Assembly: GCA_007121385.1 (NCBI GenBank)
Contig: SKLV01000012.1
Location: 1-36,156, forward strand
DNA length: 36,156 bases
Reading direction: 5' to 3'
Source of the DNA: Bdellovibrionales bacterium
GTDB taxonomy: Bacteria > Bdellovibrionota > Bdellovibrionia > Bdellovibrionales > UBA1609
In this document: positions 30,637 to 36,156 of the stretch, one piece after another
Layout of the letters: each line of letters opens with the position of its first letter
Position numbering within the stretch: position 1 is the stretch's first letter
The notes under the pieces: generated by a model
Told to the model about the DNA's origin: nothing
The model's input: the letters and a program-made list of their open reading frames with translations, nothing else
Databases searched by the model: none
Translations under genes and position numbers: made by a program

Positions 30637-31791
30637 ATGGATATGGGTTCATTTCTCAGGTTTATGGTCAACCACAATGAGGCCATCATTCAGTGGCTGG
30701 TCTTTGCCATTGTGGTCACTGTGGCCTTCATACTTTTTCGCAGTCTGTTTTTTAAACAGGAAGAGGCCGAGGCCGAAGGGGCAGGGCTCGGTTTGGGGGC
30801 CTCGGCTCAAGATCTGGAGATCACACTGCAAAAGATTCTGGCCAAGTCCTCCAGACAGGATCAGCCCGCCTCTGTTGAAGGGGGGAACCCACAAAAATCT
30901 GAAGCAAGCCCTTCTCCCAGTGAGTTGGCTGAACTCAGACTGGAGCTCTCTAAGCGCCAGCAGGAGATAGAGGACTTAAAACTCCAGCTGAATGAGGCCG
31001 TGGCCGCTTCGACTCAGGCGGGGAGTGCCCCACCAACCCAGACCAGTGATGATAGCGCACTGAGGGCCACCATTGAGGAGCTAGAGGCCCGCCTGGCGGA
31101 ATACGGCATTTTGGAAGACGACATTGCCGACCTGTCCTTGTACAAAGAGGAAAATCAAAAGTTGAAGGCTGAGCTGGAAAGACTGAGACAAGGGGGGGGA
31201 GTGAGTGAGGTCTCTTCTGAAGGGGCAGACCTGGATAGGGGAGAGGCCGCTGAAATGGCTGCCGAAATGGCTGCCGAAACGGCCTCTGAGGCCGCCGCTT
31301 TTTCGCAAGAGATTATGGATGGCGTCCCTCAAGAGGGAGGGCAGAGTGAGGTGGAGCCAGCGCCCCCTACTCCTCGTAAAGAGGAAAAAGTCTCCTCGGC
31401 GGCAGCAGCTGCCGCCGCTTCAGCGGCCGCCTTTAACGAGAGCCCTGAGGCTTCAGCTGCAGCTGAGCCGACACCCTCGTCAGAGCCGACCACTGCAGCT
31501 GCGGCCCCAAATCCTGCGGTGGCTCAGGAAGACGACTTGTTGGCTGAATTTGCCGTGGCCATGGGTGTGGCCGAGGCGACCGACGACTCGGCACCCCCTG
31601 CGCAGGAGCAGGAATCCGATGCCGAGGCCTCCCTGGAAGAGTTTGACACTTCCAAGATGTTGGCCGAGATGGAGGCCCTCAGTCAGGTGGCTTTGAATTC
31701 GGATCAGGACGATGGGGAATCAATTTTTGAAGAGTCCTTGGATACGGATAAAATGGAAGAGGAAGCGAGCCGACTGGCAGCCAAAGAATAG
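30637..31791 (+). CDS. Membrane-anchored Ala/Glu-rich coiled-coil protein
   Basis: This is a 384-aa protein with one helix near the N-terminus (IIQWLVFAIVVTVAFILF, about 17-36), then a long cytoplasmic or periplasmic part. Heptad-like segments (ELRLELSKRQQEIEDLKLQLNEA and EENQKLKAELERLRQ) suggest coiled coils at about 95-125 and 140-190. The middle is low-complexity, rich in Ala, Glu, Pro and Ser, with internal repeats such as AAEM. The end has two similar acidic stretches (EFDTSKMLAEMEAL and ESLDTDKMEEEASRL). No enzyme motif was seen. The next gene, a secreted HEAT-like protein, starts ten bases later, so the two may share an operon. A scaffold role is a guess only. Confidence 0.75.
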   Translation: MDMGSFLRFMVNHNEAIIQWLVFAIVVTVAFILFRSLFFKQEEAEAEGAGLGLGASAQDLEITLQKILAKSSRQDQPASVEGGNPQKSEASPSPSELAELRLELSKRQQEIEDLKLQLNEAVAASTQAGSAPPTQTSDDSALRATIEELEARLAEYGILEDDIADLSLYKEENQKLKAELERLRQGGGVSEVSSEGADLDRGEAAEMAAEMAAETASEAAAFSQEIMDGVPQEGGQSEVEPAPPTPRKEEKVSSAAAAAAASAAAFNESPEASAAAEPTPSSEPTTAAAAPNPAVAQEDDLLAEFAVAMGVAEATDDSAPPAQEQESDAEASLEEFDTSKMLAEMEALSQVALNSDQDDGESIFEESLDTDKMEEEASRLAAKE

Positions 31792-31801
31792 GTGGATGTG
31801 G

Positions 31802-32629
31802 ATGAAGAAAGCGTCAAGTGGGGCCTTTGGGGGAGTTTTGGCAGCGATGGTCTTTACCTGGGGAGCTCAGGGAGCTCCAGCTCCCCGTCCAGGAGTCAAC
31901 TTGCCTCCGCCCCCAGTCCAGCAGACTCCGCAGAGCACTGACTCCAGAAGTCTAGCTCAGGCCAGAGAGCTGGTGTTGATGGCTCTGAGTTTGCCAGAGG
32001 AAAATCGTCTTCAGGCACTCAGGGAGCAGGCCCAACAGGCCTCTTTGAGGTCCTCTTCCTTTCGCGCCCTTGAGCAGTTGAGTTTTGAGGACTCCCAAAG
32101 TTTACAGGTGCGTTGGCGCTCCCTGACAGCCTTAGCCCAGGTCTATCCAGAGCAAGCCGAACCCGTCCTCAATCGGGCCGCAGCCAGCTCTGATTGGTTT
32201 ATGCGCAACGCAGCTCTAGTGGCCATGACTTCACTGCGCAGTGAGTACGCCTTGGCCTGGGCTCAGAAGCTGAGTCGAGATCCCGCTCTGGTGGTGAGAA
32301 CGGCCGCCTTCCAGCTCATTGCCCATATTGGCGCTCCACAAACAGAGAGCTTGTTGTGGGAACAGCTCTATGCGCCAGAGAATTTTCACAATGGTCAGAG
32401 TCTATTTGTACGTCGTCATATTGTGAAGGCTCTCTCTGCAATCGCTCGCCCAGGCCAAGAGGCCCGCTATATTCGTGTCCTCGAGGACGCCGATGCTCGT
32501 CTTCACCCCTTTGCCATTCAGGCTCTAGAAAAAATCAGTGGTCGGACTCTGACCGCTCAAGGGGCCACCGTCTCCCAAGTGAAGGAGGAGTGGCTCAGCT
32601 GGTGGGGGAGTCAAAACCTCCAGCTTTAG
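31802..32629 (+). CDS. Exported HEAT-repeat-like protein
   Basis: This 275-aa protein has a signal peptide (MKKASSGAFGGVLAAMVFTWGAQG) and a Pro-rich start. The rest looks like paired helices with HEAT-like traits (VRTAAFQLIAHIGAPQ, RRHIVKALSAIARPGQ, FAIQALEKISGR). HEAT repeats usually bind other proteins. The track ORF starts at 31712, inside the previous gene. ATG 31802 is six bases after AGGTGG and starts a good signal, while ATG 31796 would touch the ribosome site. Its 3' end is four bases from the stop of the convergent BamC-like gene. The binding partner is unknown. Confidence 0.75.
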   Translation: MKKASSGAFGGVLAAMVFTWGAQGAPAPRPGVNLPPPPVQQTPQSTDSRSLAQARELVLMALSLPEENRLQALREQAQQASLRSSSFRALEQLSFEDSQSLQVRWRSLTALAQVYPEQAEPVLNRAAASSDWFMRNAALVAMTSLRSEYALAWAQKLSRDPALVVRTAAFQLIAHIGAPQTESLLWEQLYAPENFHNGQSLFVRRHIVKALSAIARPGQEARYIRVLEDADARLHPFAIQALEKISGRTLTAQGATVSQVKEEWLSWWGSQNLQL

Positions 32630-32633
32630 GTCT

Positions 32634-33200
32634 TTAAGGCTGACTCAGGGCCCTTTCCAAGGCCTGCTCCAAAAACAGCTCGCGCTCAATGCGGTACAGG
32701 AGGGCTTCTTCCTCAAGTCCGTCGCTGGGCAGGGGTCTCGGCTCAGAAAAAAAGTCGGAGGCCTGTTCAGTGTTTTTACGCACACTGACCTTAATGGCCG
32801 GCCGCCCCTCGATCTGCCCGCGGAGAACTCGAATGGAGAGCCAACTGCTCACCCCTCCTGGCTGATAGTTGGGTCGATGGGGAGGGGTCCACAGGTCGGG
32901 GCGGCGCCTGGGCTCTGTTTCAATCACCCCCTGATCCATATTGTTTACTGACATGCGATAGTCTTTCAGGGCCAGCTGGGTAGCCCTCCAGACTTTGTCG
33001 TAAGGGGCCGAGAAAACCTGCTCGCGAGGAGCATAGCTGGGCTCAGGCCCTGAGTTGTCACTAAAAAGAGCGCAGCCGGTGAGGGCTGCGCTAAGAGAAG
33101 ACAACAGAACGATTCGGGTAAAAATCTTCCCTAAGAGCTTAAAAGTCCAAGGCGTTGCGAGTGACATGGGTAACGGCATCAACAGAGAAAACTCCTTCAT
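32634..33200 (-). CDS. Lipoprotein with a BamC-like domain
   Basis: This is a 188-aa lipoprotein (lipobox LTGC, Cys about 43 from the first ATG). The mature region opens with VFSAPYDKVWRATQLALKDYRMSVNNMDQGVIETE, quoted here as YDKVWRATQLALKDYRM. This pattern resembles the BamC/NlpB-type domain of outer-membrane assembly lipoproteins. The start is uncertain: ATG 33200 has a crowded GAGGAG, ATG 33179 follows GAAGGAG at 12 bases, and 33167 is also possible. Any of these overlaps the 3' end of the upstream gene. BamC identity is an inference from a short motif. Confidence 0.65.
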   Translation of the reverse strand: MKEFSLLMPLPMSLATPWTFKLLGKIFTRIVLLSSLSAALTGCALFSDNSGPEPSYAPREQVFSAPYDKVWRATQLALKDYRMSVNNMDQGVIETEPRRRPDLWTPPHRPNYQPGGVSSWLSIRVLRGQIEGRPAIKVSVRKNTEQASDFFSEPRPLPSDGLEEEALLYRIERELFLEQALERALSQP

Positions 33201-34746
33201 TAGCTCCTCTCGAGCTTAAGGCTCTGGAGTCCTGTTGTCCAGTCTTCAAGTCTTGCCCCAAAAAGAGGACCTCCCAGCGATAGCTGCGGCCGGGTTGGCG
33301 AGGCCAATCCATCTCGGGAAGATCCAGTTGATCAATCCAAGAGCCGGCCATCACCTGCCACAGGCGAGTGCGCTTTTCAAACTTCATTTCACCCTGGCCC
33401 ACCATTTCGATTTCGGAGAGAATCACCAGAGTTCCAAGGGGTGAAATTCGCTCCTCAGGGGCAGGCACCTCGAAGTTCAGCTGGCGGCTGTGAGCAAGGA
33501 CAGGAGCCTCAATGAGAGGCATGAAGTAGATGGGTTGCGTCGACGAGGAAGCAGGAGTGAGGGCAAAGCTCAACTGAGTGAAGCTCTCCTGAGAGCGACT
33601 AAAGAAGTCGGCCAAGCTGATTTGGCTTGGACCATTGTCGCAGATGTAAAAGTCATCGCAGTCCGGCCAGGTGGGGGCAGGGGTTTCATCTCGGCGGTTG
33701 GCTCCATCATATTTTTTAAAGGCCGACAGGACAAAGCCCTCTGAGCTTTGGCCGGTGCTTTTGAGTTGACGGGTTTCGCCGCTCTCCAGGCGCTTAATGT
33801 CGGTGGGGAAGAGGTGTCCGTCTGAGAGCCCCATGGCCAAGCTGATCATAATTTCGTCCCGAGCAAAGGGGGGTGCCGTCACAGCAACCTGGGTGTCAAA
33901 GCTGATCTGATTGACGCTTAAGTCCTGTTGGGCCCCACCCGGCCCCACAACGATGTCTCTTAGGCCACCGCTGATAAAATTAAAGTGATTAATGACCTCA
34001 AACATGGACTTTCCGGCGCGCACTTCATCGATCACTCGGCGAAAGGGAAAGTTGCCATGGGTGGCGACAAAGCGGCGCACTCCGGGCTGGCGCACAAAAG
34101 CCCGGTAGTTGGGTTTATCGAAGGTGATGGGAAAGACGTAGTTTTCTCTCTGTCGGGGCAGGGTCAGATTGCTGGGAAGCTCTACATTGTTGCCTAAAAT
34201 TCGGATGACATCCACTTCTGGGCTGATCACATCGGCAATATCAAAGTGGAGGAGGTCGGCCCGAGTGAAGGCGGGAATCACCAATCCATAGTGAAGGTTA
34301 CCATCCCTCTGCAGGTTGCCGAAGCCAGTGGTCTGACCACTCACTTGAATGAGGTTCTCACCATCTCGATCACTGATTCGCAGAGTGTGGTCTCCGGCCG
34401 ACATATTCCAAAAAGTACTGCGCAAATGCAGACGGCTTTCCACAGTGATGGGCAGATCGCCTTGCCAAGCTGGGGAGATGTGGGCCACCCCCTGGTCGTC
34501 AGTTTGAGTTGAGTTGCCGGCAAAGGGTTGGTCGGGAGCTGAACCCACTAAAACCTGGGCGCCCACTACAGGATATCCCTGCTCATCAATGACCTGAAGA
34601 CGATACCCCTCGGTGACTTGCGACTGAAGCCCTAAGGCCTCGAATTCGGAAGGGGCTTCTGTGAGGACCCCTTTTTGCCCCTGAAAACCACAGGCGGCAA
34701 AAGCAAAACTGAAACTGATAGTGAGAAACGCGCGGACTAGTCTCAT
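33139..34746 (-). CDS. Large lipoprotein with an N-terminal Ig-like domain
   Basis: This is a 535-aa lipoprotein of unknown function. M11 of the track ORF (34746) follows AAGGAGGGG and begins a lipoprotein signal with lipobox FAAC (Cys about 19), so it is preferred over 34776. Residues about 45-120 look like a carboxypeptidase-regulatory or bacterial Ig-like domain (GYPVVGAQVLVG, then QGVAHISPAW). The rest is beta-rich, with no enzyme motif. A C-terminal segment (RSYRWEVLFLGQD) reads like another beta sandwich. Its end overlaps the BamC-like gene by up to 62 bases, depending on that gene's start, so the two are probably co-translated. Confidence 0.72.
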   Translation of the reverse strand: MRLVRAFLTISFSFAFAACGFQGQKGVLTEAPSEFEALGLQSQVTEGYRLQVIDEQGYPVVGAQVLVGSAPDQPFAGNSTQTDDQGVAHISPAWQGDLPITVESRLHLRSTFWNMSAGDHTLRISDRDGENLIQVSGQTTGFGNLQRDGNLHYGLVIPAFTRADLLHFDIADVISPEVDVIRILGNNVELPSNLTLPRQRENYVFPITFDKPNYRAFVRQPGVRRFVATHGNFPFRRVIDEVRAGKSMFEVINHFNFISGGLRDIVVGPGGAQQDLSVNQISFDTQVAVTAPPFARDEIMISLAMGLSDGHLFPTDIKRLESGETRQLKSTGQSSEGFVLSAFKKYDGANRRDETPAPTWPDCDDFYICDNGPSQISLADFFSRSQESFTQLSFALTPASSSTQPIYFMPLIEAPVLAHSRQLNFEVPAPEERISPLGTLVILSEIEMVGQGEMKFEKRTRLWQVMAGSWIDQLDLPEMDWPRQPGRSYRWEVLFLGQDLKTGQQDSRALSSRGANEGVFSVDAVTHVTRNALDF

Positions 34747-34816
34747 AGACCCCTCCTTAATTTGTAAAATATTCAAAGCTACACCTGAGTTCGGGTCAAG
34801 TGGCAGAATGTCAAAG

Positions 34817-34845
34817 TTGACAGGGCTTTAGAGGTAGGCCAATAT
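34817..34845 (+). promoter_or_regulatory. Candidate promoter of tRNA-Met
   Basis: A perfect -35 TTGACA (34817-34822) and CAATAT (34840-34845) are 17 bases apart, about 43 bases before the tRNA. The -35 is half of a perfect inverted repeat, TGTCAA-AG-TTGACA (34809-34822), so a mirror-image -35 faces the divergent lipoprotein gene. Confidence 0.5.
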
Positions 34846-34887
34846 GCCGGCTCATCGTCTTTAAGGCCCTAGGGGGCCCGAAAATGC

Positions 34888-34964
34888 GGCGGGGTAGCTC
34901 AGTTGGTTAGAGCAGCGGAATCATAATCCGCGTGTCGGGGGTTCAAATCCCTCCCTCGCTACCA
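34888..34964 (+). tRNA. tRNA-Met (elongator-type), anticodon CAT
   Basis: The cloverleaf folds well. The acceptor stem GGCGGGG pairs with CCTCGCT (two G-U pairs), the D stem is GCTC/GAGC, and the anticodon stem GCGGA/TCCGC carries the loop ATCATAA, giving anticodon CAT. The T arm is GGGGG-TTCAAAT-CCCTC, the discriminator is A and CCA is encoded. The first pair is G-T, unlike the C-A mismatch of initiator tRNA. The lysidine-type tRNA-Ile2 also carries CAT and cannot be fully excluded by eye. Confidence 0.9.
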
Positions 34965-35274
34965 AATTTTTGTATTAGCATGAAGAGTCCATCCAGGACC
35001 CTCATCCAAACTGGTCCGAAATCAGGGGCTAAGGTCAATATTTTCCATCTGGAGTATTAACGCGCTGATTCTCCGGCGTCGGAGAAGCGCCGCATTCCCT
35101 CTTTTACTTTCAGAGTTTTGATCTTGTTCTATCAAGAGCTTTTTGCCAGTGCTATGAGTAAAACTGCAGGTTCAGAGTGGTGGCCAGAAATGGCTAGCCC
35201 AAAATTTGTGCGAAAAATTTGTGGCCAAATCGCGCGGCCTAAAACGCAGAGACCAAGCAAAAGCGGAGGGCAAA
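34965..35274 (+). other. Non-coding gap with two alternative hairpins
   Basis: No credible gene was seen between the tRNA and the peroxidase. A hairpin TTCTCCG-GCGT-CGGAGAA (35069-35086) is present, and an alternative CGGCG/CGCCG pairing (35074-35092) uses some of the same bases, so the two exclude each other. The peroxidase ribosome site CGGAGGG is at the end. The promoter is not clear. Confidence 0.45.
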
Positions 35275-35898
35275 GTGAACAGGAAAATCAAATTAGTCCA
35301 AGTCAAGACGATCGGTTTTTTTAGTATTTTGGTTTTTGGGGTCTTTTCCCTTTTACTTATGGGCGGCTCCCTTCTCAGTCAGGCCAGCCCCTCTCAGGCT
35401 TCCGCCGCTAAGGGCCCCATGTCCAGTTTGTTTAAGATTCCAATTCATAACGCGAAGGGAGAAAAAATGACTTTAGAGCAGTACCAAGGTAAACCGATTT
35501 TGTTAGTCAACATTGCCACTCGCTGTGGCTTCACTCCTCAGCTGAAGGGGCTTGAGGCTCTGCACAACCGCTACTCAAGCCAGGGCCTGGTGGTTTTAGG
35601 AGTTCCCAGCAATGACTTTGGCGGCCAAACTCCTGAGGCCAATGAAGAGGTCTTAAGTTTTTGTCAGAGCAACTTCGGAGTGAGTTTTCCTGTCTTGGAG
35701 AAGGTGGTGGTCAAGGGGCCAGACAAACACCCCCTATTTCAACAGGTGATTGCTCAAGATCCTGCTCAGGCTGAGATCAAGTGGAACTTTGAGAAGTTTT
35801 TGCTAGGGCCCGATGGTCGCTTGGTGAAGCGCTTTTTGTCGGCCGTAGAACCTGAAAGTGCCGAACTCACTTCGGCTATCGAAGCTCTCCTGAAGTAA
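35275..35898 (+). CDS. Exported glutathione peroxidase
   Basis: This is a thiol peroxidase of the GPx family that reduces hydroperoxides. It has 207 aa, with an N-terminal signal or anchor (about 13-40) that sends it out of the cytoplasm. The catalytic Cys is at about 84 in ATRCGFTPQ (a TGT codon, so not selenocysteine), Gln at about 118 (GGQTPEAN), and Trp/Asn at about 170-171 (WNFEKFLL). This gives the complete tetrad. The track ORF starts at 35206; GTG 35275 after CGGAGGG is preferred. The gene following begins like a glutamate-cysteine ligase, which would make the glutathione precursor, but many such peroxidases actually use thioredoxin. Confidence 0.88.
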   Translation: MNRKIKLVQVKTIGFFSILVFGVFSLLLMGGSLLSQASPSQASAAKGPMSSLFKIPIHNAKGEKMTLEQYQGKPILLVNIATRCGFTPQLKGLEALHNRYSSQGLVVLGVPSNDFGGQTPEANEEVLSFCQSNFGVSFPVLEKVVVKGPDKHPLFQQVIAQDPAQAEIKWNFEKFLLGPDGRLVKRFLSAVEPESAELTSAIEALLK

Positions 35899-35948
35899 AA
35901 GTTGGAGTTGTAGCTGAGGAGCTTAAGAGCTGAAGAAGGGGAGAAGCT

Positions 35949-36156
35949 GTGGGCGAGGAGATTGAGTCGCAAAAGTTTGCCGATGACCAGGCACAAGAGT
36001 TTATGGCCAGGGTTCGCCAAGAGACTCAGTGGCTGGGAGAGCAGGTGGCCCATGGGCGGTGTGCCTATGCTCCTCGCCACGGCTATGAGCTTGAAGGCTA
36101 TTTAATGGACGGGGACGGCCGTCCCGTGGGCCGCAATATGGAGCTTCTCCAGGAGA
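35949..36156 (+). CDS. Start of a glutamate-cysteine ligase-like gene (3' end outside window)
   Basis: An open frame begins with GTG at 35949, five bases after AGGGGAG, and runs to the end of the window (69 codons). An in-frame stop lies just upstream, so the start is well placed. The N-terminus is hydrophilic. The stretch GYELEGYLMDGDGRPVGRNMELL resembles the E-x-E-x-x-L strand that opens the GCS2/carboxylate-amine ligase fold. If so, it would make gamma-glutamylcysteine. Only a third or less of the protein is visible, so this call is tentative. It is not in the ORF track because it has no stop. Confidence 0.5.
   Translation, partial: MGEEIESQKFADDQAQEFMARVRQETQWLGEQVAHGRCAYAPRHGYELEGYLMDGDGRPVGRNMELLQE

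Noticed and set aside
31250-31290. Short repeats in the coiled-coil gene as a possible CRISPR-like array
   Set aside because: Repeats are 12 bases, adjacent and in frame, with no spacers.
31205-31696. 163-aa Arg/Pro/Leu-rich ORF in another frame of the coiled-coil gene
   Set aside because: Low-complexity by-product of the Ala/Glu-rich repeats in the real frame.
35520-35535. Possible selenocysteine at the peroxidase active site
   Set aside because: The codon is TGT, so the residue is ordinary cysteine.

Overview
The window looks like chromosomal DNA of a predatory-type bacterium of the Bdellovibrionota (Bdellovibrio-like). This is an inference from gene content and style, not a database match. 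The signs are a pilB-pilT-pilC-pilS-pilR type IV pilus block, many secreted proteins and lipoproteins, an LD-transpeptidase fused to an NTF2-like domain, an orphan FliL, frequent GTG/TTG starts behind strong AGGAGG sites, and tightly overlapping ATGA/TTGA junctions. No phage, IS element, CRISPR array or rRNA was seen.

Layout. 1-6134: type IV pilus motor and two-component control (pilB 3' part, pilT, pilC, PilS-like kinase, PilR-like sigma-54 activator), then tRNA-Arg(CCT). 6250-7083: an MscS-type channel on the minus strand. 7350-8192: a lipoprotein with an acidic tandem-repeat tail. 8453-15761: a plus-strand run of mainly housekeeping genes: a mini zinc-ribbon protein, threonine ammonia-lyase (ACT form), hisC, cmk, rpsA with its own promoter and a leader hairpin, a HIT hydrolase, a methylmalonyl-CoA epimerase-like VOC protein, a rhomboid protease and a 61-aa protein. 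15764-17989: minus-strand envelope genes: an LPMO-like His-brace protein, its overlapping Cys-rich partner, and the LD-transpeptidase/NTF2 protein. 18159-21515: orphan FliL and a pair of M16 peptidases, one active and one with its zinc site lost. 21512-24820 (minus): an S8 protease lipoprotein followed by two tandem paralogues that each carry a signal peptide, a CX8C pair and a C-terminal membrane anchor. A LysR regulator diverges from them, with a TTGAT-N11-ATCAA site between. 25987-27780 (minus): nusB, an unknown gene and ppsR. 27927-32629 (plus): a beta-barrel protein coupled to an RsmB-like rRNA methyltransferase, a 44-aa membrane peptide missed by the ORF track, an FQNC-type lipoprotein candidate, an Ala-rich coiled-coil membrane protein and a secreted HEAT-like protein. 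32634-34746 (minus): a BamC-like lipoprotein and a large unknown lipoprotein. 34888-36156: tRNA-Met, an exported glutathione peroxidase and the start of a gene resembling glutamate-cysteine ligase.

The best candidates for something under-described are (1) the S8 protease plus paired anchored paralogues under a probable LysR switch, (2) the LPMO-like/Cys-rich gene pair, and (3) the atypical [YF]-N/Q-N-C lipobox shared by two unrelated small exported proteins. Gene families are assigned from motifs read by eye; no similarity search was run.
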